A stretch of 64,000 nucleotides of DNA from Actinoplanes philippinensis (GCF_900113015.1 NZ_FONV01000027.1:1-64000), one strand, 5' to 3'. Numbered from the stretch's first letter, positions 50,070 through 59,066 are shown. The notes: generated by a model from the letters alone, not told the origin. Program-made: numbers and translations.

Positions 50070-51287
50070 TTACCATTCCTTGATCGCGTCGCTGGGCGCC
50101 AGGCGGGCCGCGCGGAGGGCGGGCAGCAGTGCACCGGCGACGGTGATGAGCACGGTCAGGAGCAGGAGCCCGCCGAAGGTCGTGGTGTCCGGCAGGGGCA
50201 GGGCGTCGGGGACGTACGCCGCCGCCTCGGGCAGGCCGCGCAGGACGGTGACCGCCGCCGCGGCGCCCGCGGCGCCGACCAGGGCGCCGGCGGCTGCGCC
50301 GAGCACGCCGACGACGGCCATCTCGCCGACGAACATGGCCAGCACCGCCGCGCTGCGGAAGCCGACGGCCTTGAGGATGCCGATCTCCCGGATCCGTTGC
50401 CGGGTCAGCGCCCCGGTGACCACGATCGCGCCGACGAGAGCGACCAGGCCGAGGACGGCCAGCAACAACGTTCCGGTGGTACGGATCATGGCGAGCACCC
50501 CGGGCAGCGCGGACAACTCCTGCTGCAACGTCGATCCGACGAAGCCGGCGCTCTGCACCAGCTGCAGGGTGGCGTCGACGTTACGGGCCTCGTCCACGAT
50601 CACGCTGACCTTGTCGTAGCCCACGTTCGCGGTGAACTGTGCCGCGGTGACCCCGGCCCGCGCGGCCGACCACTCCACCACGGTGTCGTTGTCCGCGTAG
50701 GCCGCGTCCGCGCCGTCGACCTGCCAGCCCGGGTCGAAGAGGCCGACCACGGTCACGCCGTCCTGCGCGCCGGTGCCCTGGCCGCTGGAGACGAGGCGGG
50801 TGATGTCGACGGTGATCTTCCGGCCGAGCAGCGTGGAGAGGTCGCTGCCCTGGGAGGTCGCCGGCAGCACCACCTCGCCGGTGCGCAGCGGGAAGAGGTC
50901 CGGCCGGGTCTGCCCGACGATCGGCGGGGTGACCGAGCTGCGCACCGTGGTGGCGTACAGCAGCACGCCCATGACCGTGGCGTCCTTGTAACCGAAGGAG
51001 ACCTGCGCGCGGGGCTCGACGGCCGTGACGTGCGGCAGTCCCTTGAGGGTACGCAGCGCCGCGTCGGTGAGCGGCTGGGCTCCGGGGCGGTCGAAGGCGC
51101 GTTCGACGGTGACGGTGCGGTTGGCGGCGCCCTCCTGCACCCGATCGTGGGCGGCGCGGTCGGCGCTGGCCGAGACGGCGAGAGCCGTGACGCACACCCC
51201 GACGGTGACGGTCAGCAGCGCGGTCAGGCCCACGAAGCGGCGCCACATCGACCGGACGTTCGCCGCGGACAGGGCGAGGATGCTCAT
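50070..51287 (-). CDS. ABC transporter permease, FtsX/MacB type
   Basis: A 405-residue protein: one N-terminal helix (about 19-41), a large extracellular MacB-like periplasmic-core domain (about 45-270), then three helices (about 275-300, 325-350, 370-395) with the coupling sequence RQRIREIGILKAVGFRSAAVLAMFV characteristic of FtsX-family permeases. Such proteins act mechanically on extracytoplasmic substrates or export peptides and lipids rather than importing. It overlaps the ATPase gene by 4 nt. Confidence 0.9.
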   Translation of the reverse strand: MSILALSAANVRSMWRRFVGLTALLTVTVGVCVTALAVSASADRAAHDRVQEGAANRTVTVERAFDRPGAQPLTDAALRTLKGLPHVTAVEPRAQVSFGYKDATVMGVLLYATTVRSSVTPPIVGQTRPDLFPLRTGEVVLPATSQGSDLSTLLGRKITVDITRLVSSGQGTGAQDGVTVVGLFDPGWQVDGADAAYADNDTVVEWSAARAGVTAAQFTANVGYDKVSVIVDEARNVDATLQLVQSAGFVGSTLQQELSALPGVLAMIRTTGTLLLAVLGLVALVGAIVVTGALTRQRIREIGILKAVGFRSAAVLAMFVGEMAVVGVLGAAAGALVGAAGAAAAVTVLRGLPEAAAYVPDALPLPDTTTFGGLLLLTVLITVAGALLPALRAARLAPSDAIKEW

Positions 51288-51994
51288 CGCTGCACCCCCG
51301 CGCCCGAGTCGAGGAGGACGTCGGGCACGGTGACGCCGTCGGACATCCGGATGACGACGTCGGCGGACCGGCAGACGGCCTCACTGTGGGTCACGAGCAG
51401 CACGCCGCGGCCGTCCCGGGCGATCTCCCGGAAGAGCGCGAGGACCGCGGCCTCGCTGTCGGCGTCGAGATTGCCGGTGGGCTCGTCGGCGAGCACCACC
51501 ACGGGGTCGTTGACGAGGGCCCGGGCCACGGCCACCCGCTGCTGCTCGCCGGCGGACAGCTCGCCGGGCCGATGACCGGCCCGCGCGCCGAGCCCGACTC
51601 GCCCGAGCAACTCGTGTGCCCGGCGGGCGGCGTCGCGGCCACCGCCGAGGTGGGGCAGCGCCACGTTCTTGGCCGCGGTGTGCTGGGGGAGCAGGTTGAA
51701 CGCCTGGAAGACGAAGCCGAGCGAGCGGCGGCGCAGGTCGGCGCGCCGGTTGTCGCTCAGCTCGTGCACGTCCCGCCCGCTGATCCGGACCGAACCCCGG
51801 TCGGCCCCCGCCAGCAGGCCGGCGATCTGGAGCAGGGTCGTCTTGCCGGAGCCGGAGCGGCCGACGAGCGCGGTGACCTTGCCGGCGGCCAGGGACAGAT
51901 CCGCTCCGCGCAGCACGTCGATCCGCTCACCGTGCAGGGCGAACGATTTGTGTACGTCGCGCACCTGCAGCGGTGAGTCGGTGTTGGTGTTCAT
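51284..51994 (-). CDS. ABC transporter ATP-binding protein, LolD/MacB type
   Basis: A 236-residue ATPase: Walker A GRSGSGKTT (about 44-52), LGFVFQAFNLLPQHTAAKNVALP (Q-loop), signature LSAGEQQRVAVARAL, Walker B VVVLADEPTGNLD and H-loop VTHS. This subfamily pairs with FtsX/MacB-type permeases, as here. The ATG shares one base with the upstream lipoprotein stop (TGATG), indicating tight coupling. Confidence 0.9.
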   Translation of the reverse strand: MNTNTDSPLQVRDVHKSFALHGERIDVLRGADLSLAAGKVTALVGRSGSGKTTLLQIAGLLAGADRGSVRISGRDVHELSDNRRADLRRRSLGFVFQAFNLLPQHTAAKNVALPHLGGGRDAARRAHELLGRVGLGARAGHRPGELSAGEQQRVAVARALVNDPVVVLADEPTGNLDADSEAAVLALFREIARDGRGVLLVTHSEAVCRSADVVIRMSDGVTVPDVLLDSGAGVQR

Positions 51995-53652
51995 CACTTC
52001 TGCCTCGCTGACGGGGTGGACGGGGCGGGGAGGCGGTTGTCGAGTTGCAGCTCGAGTTTCCAGGCGGCCCACGTGGCTTTCAGGTCGCAGCCGGATCCGG
52101 AGCCGTCGGCCCGGTAGAGACCGGGAAGATCGGCGCACCCCTGCCGCGCGGTGAGCACTTTCGTGACGCTGTTTCGTATTTTTTCGTCCGCGGAACCGCC
52201 CAGAAGGAGGTACGCGCGGACGGTCGTGACGTAGGCGCTGGTCGACGGCAGGCGTCCCGGGTCGGCCACCCACTGCCGCAGCGAGTCGGCGGTGACCCAG
52301 GTGGGGATCTCGCCGCTGTGCCCGTTGTCGGCGAGTCCGGTGACCAGCGTGCCGGCGGCCGTCACACCGGCCGGCGTGTCGAGCGGCCAAGCCGTCGCGT
52401 GTGGCGGGGCGACCGGGATGCCGGCTTCGGCGCACGACAGCGTCGCCCGTGACCACCATTCGGCGTTGTCCGGGGTGACGGCGCCCGGCACCGCACGGTG
52501 ATCGGCACACAGCGTCCGCAGATCCTCGGCGGAATCGGAGTCGCCCGCCAGCCTCCGGGCGGCCGCGATCGGCAGCCGTTCGGCCGGACCCGCCGACGGC
52601 TGGGCGGCCAGCGCGCCCTTCAGCGCCTCGACCTGCCCGGCATCGGTGGTCGCCTCGCCCGCCATGCCGCGCAGCCGCAGGACGAACAGTGTGGCCTCCG
52701 GGCTGCCGCTGAGCGTGTCGGATTCGCGGATCGAGTTGTCCGGCAGCGTCTCCCTGGCGATCCGGGCGCGGACCGGCGCGAGGTCGGCGTCCGGCACGCC
52801 GGCGGCGACCGCGACGACCACCAGGTAATAGAGGTCGTGGAAGCCGAGTGTGCCGGCGTTGTGCTGCAGGACGTTGCCCCAGACCCGCGGGTCCAGCGAC
52901 GCCGTGCCGTGCTGCGCCCGCGCGATGACGGCGGTGCTGTAGGCGTCGAGCAGGGCCTCGTAGCGGGCCCGGTCGTCGAGGCTGCCGAAGTCGGCCGGCG
53001 CGGTCACGGCCGGCGCCGCCGAGGACGGCACGGCAAGACCGAGAATCTGCAGGCCGCGTACGGCGTCCGCGGTGATCCGCAGCGTGCCGGACCCCTCGGC
53101 CACCCGGGTGAGCCAGGCGCCGGCGGTCCGGCGGTCGGTGTCCTCGACGGCGTCGGCTGCGGCCAGCACCTCGAGCGCCGCGACGGTGGCGGCCACGCGG
53201 TAGCCCTCGTCGGCACCCGCGCCGGCTTCGGCGTAGTAGCCGTCGGCGGACTGCATCCGGCGGATCTCGGCGATGTCCTCGTCGTTCAGCAATCCGCCGA
53301 CACCGGCCTCGGCCAGCGGCGCCAGCCACTGACGTCCCCACAGCGGGGAGGCCCCGACGGCCTCGTCCCGGAAGAATCGGGCGGTGTCGTCGGAGACGCT
53401 CAGCTGGGGCGGTTCGGAGTCCAGCAGACGGCGGATCCGCACGGCGTACGAATTGGCTTCCGGCCCGGCGGTCTCATCCCTCAGGAATGGCGGGTAATAC
53501 AACCCGTTCACCGTGCTCACCAGAATGTCGAAGCCCTGGGTCAACGTCTTTTCGGGCGATTCTTCCGGCTCCGTGCAGCCGGCGAGGAGGAGAACCGCCG
53601 ACAGAATGACAAGAAGTCCCGGACGGACACGCCGGGGTGCGCCCGAGCTCAT
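51994..53652 (-). CDS. large lipoprotein with alpha/alpha-toroid-like repeats
   Basis: A 552-residue exported lipoprotein (lipobox LLAGC at about residue 26). The mature protein is almost entirely helical, with repeated elements such as MQSADGYYAEAGAGADEGYRVAATVAALEVLAAADAV and GSPEATLFVLRLRGMAGEA, DSLRQWVADPGRLPSTSAYVTTVRAYLLL, reminiscent of the paired helices of prenyltransferase/terpene-cyclase and complement-like alpha/alpha toroids. The QSADGYY segment matches the QW/Q-x-DG type repeat. There is no DXDD or metal motif, so catalysis is doubtful. It follows the secreted protein gene by 80 bp and is coupled to the ABC genes; I suspect a processing or immunity role at the cell surface. Confidence 0.7.
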   Translation of the reverse strand: MSSGAPRRVRPGLLVILSAVLLLAGCTEPEESPEKTLTQGFDILVSTVNGLYYPPFLRDETAGPEANSYAVRIRRLLDSEPPQLSVSDDTARFFRDEAVGASPLWGRQWLAPLAEAGVGGLLNDEDIAEIRRMQSADGYYAEAGAGADEGYRVAATVAALEVLAAADAVEDTDRRTAGAWLTRVAEGSGTLRITADAVRGLQILGLAVPSSAAPAVTAPADFGSLDDRARYEALLDAYSTAVIARAQHGTASLDPRVWGNVLQHNAGTLGFHDLYYLVVVAVAAGVPDADLAPVRARIARETLPDNSIRESDTLSGSPEATLFVLRLRGMAGEATTDAGQVEALKGALAAQPSAGPAERLPIAAARRLAGDSDSAEDLRTLCADHRAVPGAVTPDNAEWWSRATLSCAEAGIPVAPPHATAWPLDTPAGVTAAGTLVTGLADNGHSGEIPTWVTADSLRQWVADPGRLPSTSAYVTTVRAYLLLGGSADEKIRNSVTKVLTARQGCADLPGLYRADGSGSGCDLKATWAAWKLELQLDNRLPAPSTPSARQK

Positions 53653-53732
53653 CCTGATCACGCTTTTGTCTCTCCCACCGATGAACGGCCACGGCGGAAC
53701 CGGCGGCCCGCCGTGGCCCGTACGGATGATTC

Positions 53733-54230
53733 TTAGAAGGCGCCCGCTTCGACGCACTTCTCAGAAACGGTGATACTGGCGTTGACCTTGCCGGAGCCGC
53801 AGCTGCGCGTGGACACGTAGACGGTGCTGTAGTTCGGCTTCATCTGGCCGCTGTTGTCCGCGATCCACGCCCGGGTGTTGGTCCACTTCACCTCGCCGAG
53901 CGACTTGCTCTTCATGGTCAGGGTGGCTTCCGGGTTCTTCGAGATGGTCAGGCTCGCGCTGACCCCGTGCGCCTGCAGCTCGGCACGGTTGGTGATGGTC
54001 TGCGCGGTGGCCGGGTTGGAGCCGAGCAGCTTCGTCGACGAGGTCCAGTTGCACGCGTTCACATAGGTGCCGCAGTGCCAGGCGTTGACCTGCCACTTGT
54101 CGCCGCCGGCGAGGTTCCAGCTGGCCGAGTCGCTGGTCGCCATGGCCGGACCGGTGAGGCCCAGGCCGATCAATCCCGCCACGGCGCCGACGAACGCCGC
54201 GGCACGGCCGGCGCGTACAGATGTGCGCAT
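53733..54230 (-). CDS. secreted four-cysteine protein, 165 aa
   Basis: A signal peptide (hydrophobic run to GPAMATSDS, cleavage about residue 31) is followed by a mature domain of about 134 residues, Ser/Thr/Asn-rich, with Cys at HCGTYVNACNW and RSCGSGKV...SEKCVEAG (two probable disulfides) and alternating beta-strand pattern. No family is recognised. It is first in a minus-strand unit with ABC transporter genes, so it may be the secreted effector, for example a bacteriocin-like or structural protein, that the system handles. GGAG precedes the ATG. Confidence 0.7.
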   Translation of the reverse strand: MRTSVRAGRAAAFVGAVAGLIGLGLTGPAMATSDSASWNLAGGDKWQVNAWHCGTYVNACNWTSSTKLLGSNPATAQTITNRAELQAHGVSASLTISKNPEATLTMKSKSLGEVKWTNTRAWIADNSGQMKPNYSTVYVSTRSCGSGKVNASITVSEKCVEAGAF

Positions 54231-54257
54231 CAAGTTACTCCACTCACTGATCTCCCC

Positions 54258-54286
54258 CGATATCAAGAAAGGGGGTTGAGATATCG
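54258..54286 (-). promoter_or_regulatory. AT-rich inverted repeat upstream of the secreted-protein operon
   Basis: CGATATC (54258-54264) and GATATCG (54280-54286) flank a centre that extends the pairing as CAA...TTG. Such an AT-rich palindrome is rare in this DNA. It lies 28-56 bp upstream of the ATG of the four-cysteine protein gene, where a repressor or activator would act. Confidence 0.5.
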
Positions 54287-54339
54287 AACGCATCAAGCCA
54301 GAGGGCCCTCGTGGCGGTGCGGGGCAGGACGCTACAGCA

Positions 54340-54771
54340 CGTCAGGTGCGTGTCCATCGCACGGCGGTGGCGGAAAGTAATGGCCCGGTGGCGATGGGTT
54401 CCCGCGTATCGCGTTATTGCAGGTCAGGGAATCGGGAGGGTTCGGAGATTCTCTCGAAAACAATTTTCAGGAGCCGTTTTCTGAATCGTGTAAACCGCCC
54501 AGGCCGCGCTTTGACGCCGAAAGTGGATTGCGCTGGCAAGCGCTTTCCTGGACTCTTTGCCCAATTTTGCCAATGGCTGCGCCGTTTCGTCGAACCACGG
54601 CCCGGAGTCCGTTTTGTGGCATCCGGGTCGTGCGCTCAGCGTCATGGTGTGCGATTACTGCGTGTCATCCCTCGGCCGGGTTCGAAGCCACCGAACGGCT
54701 GATCTTCCCGGAAGGGCCAGGCAATACAGTGACTTTCAGTTACCTGCCGCCGAGAAGATGACGGAACGTAT
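54340..54771. other. AT-richer intergenic region
   Basis: About 430 bp of lower GC than its surroundings, with runs such as GAAAACAATTTTC (54456-54468, a 5-bp hairpin) and TTCAG-N10-CTGAA (54466-54485). No credible gene is found. It holds the control region of the beta-helix gene, including a LacI-type operator, and possibly an untranslated leader or small RNA. Confidence 0.4.
54535..54548 (+). promoter_or_regulatory. LacI/CcpA-type operator
   Basis: GGCAAGCGCTTTCC is a 14-bp palindrome around AAGCGCTT with one mismatched pair. It fits LacI-family sites and is the second such site in this window, here about 225 bp before the beta-helix gene. Confidence 0.5.
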
Positions 54772-57129
54772 ATGCGCCTGGTTTCCCGTGAGATCGCCCG
54801 TGACATCGCGATCGCCGTCGCCGCTCTGACCGCCGTGGTGCTGCCGGCCACCGGCGCCGCGGCCGCCGACCCCGCGGCGTACTCGCTGAGCTCGGGCAGC
54901 AGCCCCGCGCCGCTCACCGCGGCCGACTGCGCCGCGGACCCGACCTGTGTCGCCGCCCCGGCGCCGCGCGGCGGAACCCTCGACGACCACGCGGCGCTCA
55001 CCCAGGCCATCACCACCGCGGCCGGGCGCACCACCCGGGCGGTCGTCGCCGCCGACGGCACCGTCACCACGCCGGCCACCACCGCCACGGTGCTGCTGTC
55101 AGCCGGTACGTACCGGATCACCCGCGGGCTGAAGCTGCCGCCGAACGTCAACCTGCGCGGCGCCGGGATCGCGGCCACGACGATCCTGATGGACCCGACC
55201 GTGGACTGGCGCAACTTCTCCTACAGCTACCTGGTCCTGCCCAACGGCGTGACCGAGGCGGGCAGCACCAACCTGGTCGCCGACCTGACCGTGAACGGCA
55301 ACTGCCGTACCGGCGCGGGCGCCTTCGACGACGCGACCGCCCCCGGCCGTCCGGGGAAGCCGTGCGACTTCCGCGCGACACTCGGCGCGCACACCAACAC
55401 CGGGGGCGGGATCGCGGCCGGTGACCGCTGGACGGTCCGGCAGGTGCGGTTCACCAACTTCGAGTACTTCAAGCTGTGGGTGAAGGGGACCACCGGCGTA
55501 CGGGTGCTCGACAACCGGTTCGACAACCGGGGCGGCGCCGAGTCCGACGGCGAGGACAACATCGGCGGCGGCGGGCGCAACAGCGACACGGTCATCGAGG
55601 GCAACCGCTTCGACACGACGATCAACGGCAACGCGTTCGACTTCACCAACGCCCGCAACACGACCGTACGGGACAACGTGGTCCTGACCAGCCCGGCGGT
55701 CGCCGCGGCGCGGGGTGTCGGCGAGTACGGCAACATGTACTTCGAGGCCGTCTACGGCGGCACGGTCACCGGCAACCACCTGCAGGGCGCGCACATCGTG
55801 CTGAAGTCGAACTCCGACTACGCCCACTCCGGCGAGAACCGGGACGTCACCGAGCCGCGGGACTTCCTGGTCGCCGGGAACACGATCCGCGACTCGGCGA
55901 CCGTCGGCATCGCCGTGGCCTACGACGACTACCTCGACGGCGACGGCACCGCGGGCACGGCCGGCGGCTGGTCCGACTTCAGCACCAGCACCACCGACCA
56001 CGTGGTACGCCCCGGCGGCGCCAACGTCATCCGCGACAACGTGATCGAGCGCCCGCGCCAGTCCGGCATCCTGGTGTACGGCAGCACCGCCGCCAAGAGC
56101 AGCCCGGACACCGTCACCGGCAACGTGGTGCGCAACGCCGGCTCCGGTGGGTCGACCGCCTACGACACCGGATCGGGCTACTTCGACACCAGCGGCATCG
56201 GCCTGTCGGTCGGCAGCAACGACGTCATCCACAGCAACACGATCACCGACGACCAGGCAGAGCCCACCACCTGGTACGGCGTACACCTCGGCGCCCGCAA
56301 GACGGCCACCCGTCCCGCCAATGTGTCGCTCACCGGCCCCGGCGGCGTCACCAACACGGTCAGCGGCGTCATCGGCGGCGCGGTCCGTACCGTCGCCCAG
56401 GCCCCCGAGGCGCCCGCCGCCGTCACCGCCACCGGCGCGACCCTGACCTGGCCGGAGTCCTACGCGACCACCAACCCGATCGCCGGCTACCGCGTCTACC
56501 GCAACGGCGTCCCGGTCGCGGACCTGCCCGTCGGCAGCGCCACGATCCCCGGCAACCTGCTCGACGCCGACAACGCCGGCCTGGAGTCGGGTACCGCCGG
56601 AACCGCCGGCTGGACGCCGGGATGGTCGGGCACCAAGGTCTCCCGGTACACCGCCGCGGGCGCCGTCGGCGGCTCCTCACTGCAGGTCACCGCGCTCAAG
56701 GACGGCCAGATCAGCACCGCCGGAAGCCCGGTCACGGTGGTCGCCGGCACCTCGTACACCGCGGTGGCGAGCTTCCAGGCCCTCGGCGCCGGACGTCAGG
56801 TGCGGGCCGGGCTCGCCTTCACCGACGCGGCCGGCAAGGTGACCCGGCTCGGCAGCGCCAACATCGCCACCGTGGACGGCACGTCCGGCTGGATGACCAG
56901 CACCTACACCGCCTCCGCTCCGGCCGGTGCGGTCACCGTCCAGCCGTACCTCATGGTGGAGAAGGCCCTGACCGGCGAGTCGCACCTCATCGACCGCATC
57001 GGCCTGACCACCGCGACCGTCACCGAAGGCTGGACCGCGCCCGCCGGCCTCGCCGGCGCCTACCAGATCGTCGCCTACCGCGCCGGCACCGGCGAACTGT
57101 CCGCGGTCACCGAGATCCGCCTCCCCTGA
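54772..57129 (+). CDS. secreted right-handed beta-helix protein with C-terminal Fn3/CBM-like domains
   Basis: A 785-residue exported protein (signal peptide to about residue 32). Residues about 75-540 form a right-handed parallel beta-helix (pectate lyase/Parb1-like repeats: VTGNHLQGAHIVLKSNSDY, FLVAGNTIRDSATVGIAV, NVIRDNVIERPRQSGILVYGS, DVIHSNTITDD). A fibronectin-like stretch follows (PAAVTATGATLTWPESYATTNPIAGYRVYRNGVPVADLP), interrupted by a CBM4/9-like beta-sandwich (NLLDADNAGLESGTAGTAGWTPGW...GESHLIDRIGL). It probably binds or cleaves an acidic polysaccharide outside the cell, consistent with LacI-type control. Confidence 0.85.
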   Translation: MRLVSREIARDIAIAVAALTAVVLPATGAAAADPAAYSLSSGSSPAPLTAADCAADPTCVAAPAPRGGTLDDHAALTQAITTAAGRTTRAVVAADGTVTTPATTATVLLSAGTYRITRGLKLPPNVNLRGAGIAATTILMDPTVDWRNFSYSYLVLPNGVTEAGSTNLVADLTVNGNCRTGAGAFDDATAPGRPGKPCDFRATLGAHTNTGGGIAAGDRWTVRQVRFTNFEYFKLWVKGTTGVRVLDNRFDNRGGAESDGEDNIGGGGRNSDTVIEGNRFDTTINGNAFDFTNARNTTVRDNVVLTSPAVAAARGVGEYGNMYFEAVYGGTVTGNHLQGAHIVLKSNSDYAHSGENRDVTEPRDFLVAGNTIRDSATVGIAVAYDDYLDGDGTAGTAGGWSDFSTSTTDHVVRPGGANVIRDNVIERPRQSGILVYGSTAAKSSPDTVTGNVVRNAGSGGSTAYDTGSGYFDTSGIGLSVGSNDVIHSNTITDDQAEPTTWYGVHLGARKTATRPANVSLTGPGGVTNTVSGVIGGAVRTVAQAPEAPAAVTATGATLTWPESYATTNPIAGYRVYRNGVPVADLPVGSATIPGNLLDADNAGLESGTAGTAGWTPGWSGTKVSRYTAAGAVGGSSLQVTALKDGQISTAGSPVTVVAGTSYTAVASFQALGAGRQVRAGLAFTDAAGKVTRLGSANIATVDGTSGWMTSTYTASAPAGAVTVQPYLMVEKALTGESHLIDRIGLTTATVTEGWTAPAGLAGAYQIVAYRAGTGELSAVTEIRLP

Positions 57130-57137
57130 CCCTCCTT

Positions 57138-57165
57138 CCCCCGGCAGGAGCTATCCTGCCGGGGG
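57138..57165 (+). terminator. intrinsic terminator after beta-helix gene
   Basis: CCCCCGGCAGGA, loop GCTA, TCCTGCCGGGGG: a perfect 12-bp stem 8 nt after the stop. Confidence 0.85.
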
Positions 57166-57244
57166 AGTCTCCAGCCCGCCTCAACCCCGGCTCAAGGCCG
57201 GGTTCTGTTTGCCGCCCTCGCGGAGGCCGGCCTACGGTGCCGCC

Positions 57245-57733
57245 ATGCAGATCTCCCTCCGCCCGCTCACCCTCGACGACGTCGCCGCGGTCCACGAGTG
57301 GGCCGCCCTGCCCGAGTCGTGCCGCTACCAGGCGTGGGGCCCCAACACCTACGAGCAGACCGAGGCGTACGTACGGTCGGTCGTCGCGGCGCCACCCGGC
57401 CGGCACGTGTTCGCGGTGCGGGCCGGCGGCGAGGTGGTCGGCACCGCCGAGCTGAGGCTGCACGGTCCGAGCACCGCGGAGATCGCGTACGCCGTCCATC
57501 CCCGCGTGTGGGGGCGCGGCATCGCCACGGCCGCCGCGCGGGAGCTGCTGCGCCGGGGCTTCGGCGAGCACCGGCGACACCGCATCTTCGGTACGTGCGA
57601 CCCGCGCAACACCGCCTCGGCTGCGGTCCTGCGCAAGATCGGGATGCGGTACGAGGGCCGGATGCGCGGCACGGTGCTGCTGCGCGACGGCTGGCGGGAC
57701 TCGGATCTGTACGCGATCCTCGCCGACGACTGA
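57245..57733 (+). CDS. GNAT N-acetyltransferase, RimJ/RimL type
   Basis: A 162-residue GNAT with MQISLRPLTLDDVAAVHEWAALPE, IAYAVHPRVWGRGIATAAARELLRRGF (motif A) and DPRNTASAAVLRKIGMRYEGRMRG. This is the family layout of ribosomal-protein and aminoglycoside-related acetyltransferases; the substrate is unknown. TACGGT lies 6 nt before ATG, a leaderless-type promoter. Confidence 0.85.
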   Translation: MQISLRPLTLDDVAAVHEWAALPESCRYQAWGPNTYEQTEAYVRSVVAAPPGRHVFAVRAGGEVVGTAELRLHGPSTAEIAYAVHPRVWGRGIATAAARELLRRGFGEHRRHRIFGTCDPRNTASAAVLRKIGMRYEGRMRGTVLLRDGWRDSDLYAILADD

Positions 57734-57775
57734 GCCCGCCCACCGGCCCTGGCCCCGATGCGGCACGATGCCGTC

Positions 57776-58675
57776 ATGTCCGAACGCGCCCAGTGCGTCA
57801 TCACCGACGGCCGGCACAGCGAGATCTTCTACTCCCGGCGGGCCGCCCCCACCCTCGACGTCGACCTGCTGGCCGGGCCGGACGCCGCCGGCCGGCGGAT
57901 CCGCGACAGCTACGACCCTGACGAGCGCCTGCGGGAACCGGTGTGGATCGAGGCCGCCGCGCTGATCGACACCTCGCGGCGGCTGCTGGCGATCTTCAGC
58001 TGGCATCTCGAGGGGTACGCCCATCGCGCCGCGCTCCGGGCGGTCCTCGCCGAGACCTGGCCCGGCTGGGACCTGCGCTGGGCCTACGCCGGTCTCGACG
58101 ACATCGCCGCCCACAGCGGTGTGCCCGCCGACCCCGCCGCGTGGACCGATGACCGCCCGGTCTCGCTGGTGGTCCTGGACCCCACCGAACTCGACGAGGC
58201 CGACGCCCTGGTGACCGTCACCCAGCAGGACCGGACCGTTCAGGGGTACGGGCTGTGGTCCGACACGACCGACCTGTTCTGGGCCGGGCCCGGCCTGCTC
58301 GACAAGCTGTCCACGGCCACGCCGGTGACCGGGTTGCCGGCGTTTCCGCACAACGGCCTGCACCTCGACCCGGCTGCCCGGACCGCCGTCGCCTGGACCA
58401 CCCAGGAGACCGCCGGGCTGGCCGCCGACTGGCCGCGGCACTGGCCCGGCTGGCGCCTCGACTTCCAGCAGGACAGTTTCGCCTCACAACCCGCCGTACT
58501 CCTCGGGCCGGCGCCCACCCTCGACGCCGGCCTCGACATCCTGGCCCGGCGGCTGACCGGCGACCGTGCCGTGCCGGAGGCCGCCATCGACCGGGTCCGC
58601 CGGTCCGCCGGCGCGCTGCCACCGTGGCCCGGCCTCATTTCACGTCGACGTCCGGGAGGATCGTGGACGGCTTGA
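57776..58675 (+). CDS. conserved hypothetical protein, 299 aa
   Basis: A soluble protein starting MSERAQCVITDGRHSEIFYSRRAAP. LLAIFSWHLEGYAHRAALRAVLAETWPGWDLRWAYAGL and WPGWRLDFQQDSF suggest an alpha/beta fold, but I recognise no family. CACGAT 6 nt before ATG may be the leaderless -10. Its last 41 bp overlap the convergent lipoprotein gene. Confidence 0.6.
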   Translation: MSERAQCVITDGRHSEIFYSRRAAPTLDVDLLAGPDAAGRRIRDSYDPDERLREPVWIEAAALIDTSRRLLAIFSWHLEGYAHRAALRAVLAETWPGWDLRWAYAGLDDIAAHSGVPADPAAWTDDRPVSLVVLDPTELDEADALVTVTQQDRTVQGYGLWSDTTDLFWAGPGLLDKLSTATPVTGLPAFPHNGLHLDPAARTAVAWTTQETAGLAADWPRHWPGWRLDFQQDSFASQPAVLLGPAPTLDAGLDILARRLTGDRAVPEAAIDRVRRSAGALPPWPGLISRRRPGGSWTA

Positions 58676-59066
58676 AGAACACCTTGTAGTGGTCGGTGCT
58701 GACATTCGCGGTGCCGAGCTGCTCGGCGAACCAGGTCACGTTGTCCGACCGCCCGAGGAAGTGCTTCTTGTACTCGTTGCCGACCTTGCAGGTGACCGTG
58801 AGTTTGTTGTTCTCCTCGGTCTCCACCGAACAGAAGCCCTCGATCGACAGGATGTAGCTGTCGGTGATGCCGTTGTAGAACACCACCCGACGGTTGATCT
58901 TGAAGTCCTCGGCCGCCTTCGACAGGTTCTCCGAGGCCACGTCGGCGTCGGAACTGCACCCGGCCAGCGCCAGACCGGCCGCTGTCGTCACGGCCAGCAG
59001 CGCCGCGCCGAGACGACGCCTGCCGAACGGCCGGGACACGGAACGGGATTCACGTGCGAGCCACAT
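58635..59066 (-). CDS. small lipoprotein with beta-rich domain
   Basis: A 143-residue lipoprotein: long basic N-region, hydrophobic run and lipobox LALAGC (Cys about 37). The mature part (INRRVVFYNGITDSYILSIEGFCSVETEENNKLTVTCKVGNEYKKHFLGRSDNVTWFAEQL) is rich in Lys, Asn and Glu, unlike neighbouring proteins. It resembles a beta-sandwich lipoprotein type that I recall from actinobacterial genomes and actinophages. GGAAGGAG precedes ATG. Confidence 0.7.
   Translation of the reverse strand: MWLARESRSVSRPFGRRRLGAALLAVTTAAGLALAGCSSDADVASENLSKAAEDFKINRRVVFYNGITDSYILSIEGFCSVETEENNKLTVTCKVGNEYKKHFLGRSDNVTWFAEQLGTANVSTDHYKVFFKPSTILPDVDVK

Noticed and set aside
53733-54230. Four-cysteine secreted protein as a lactococcin 972 bacteriocin
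   Set aside because: The operon layout is similar, but the Lcn972-type sequence features are not visible; kept as unknown secreted protein.
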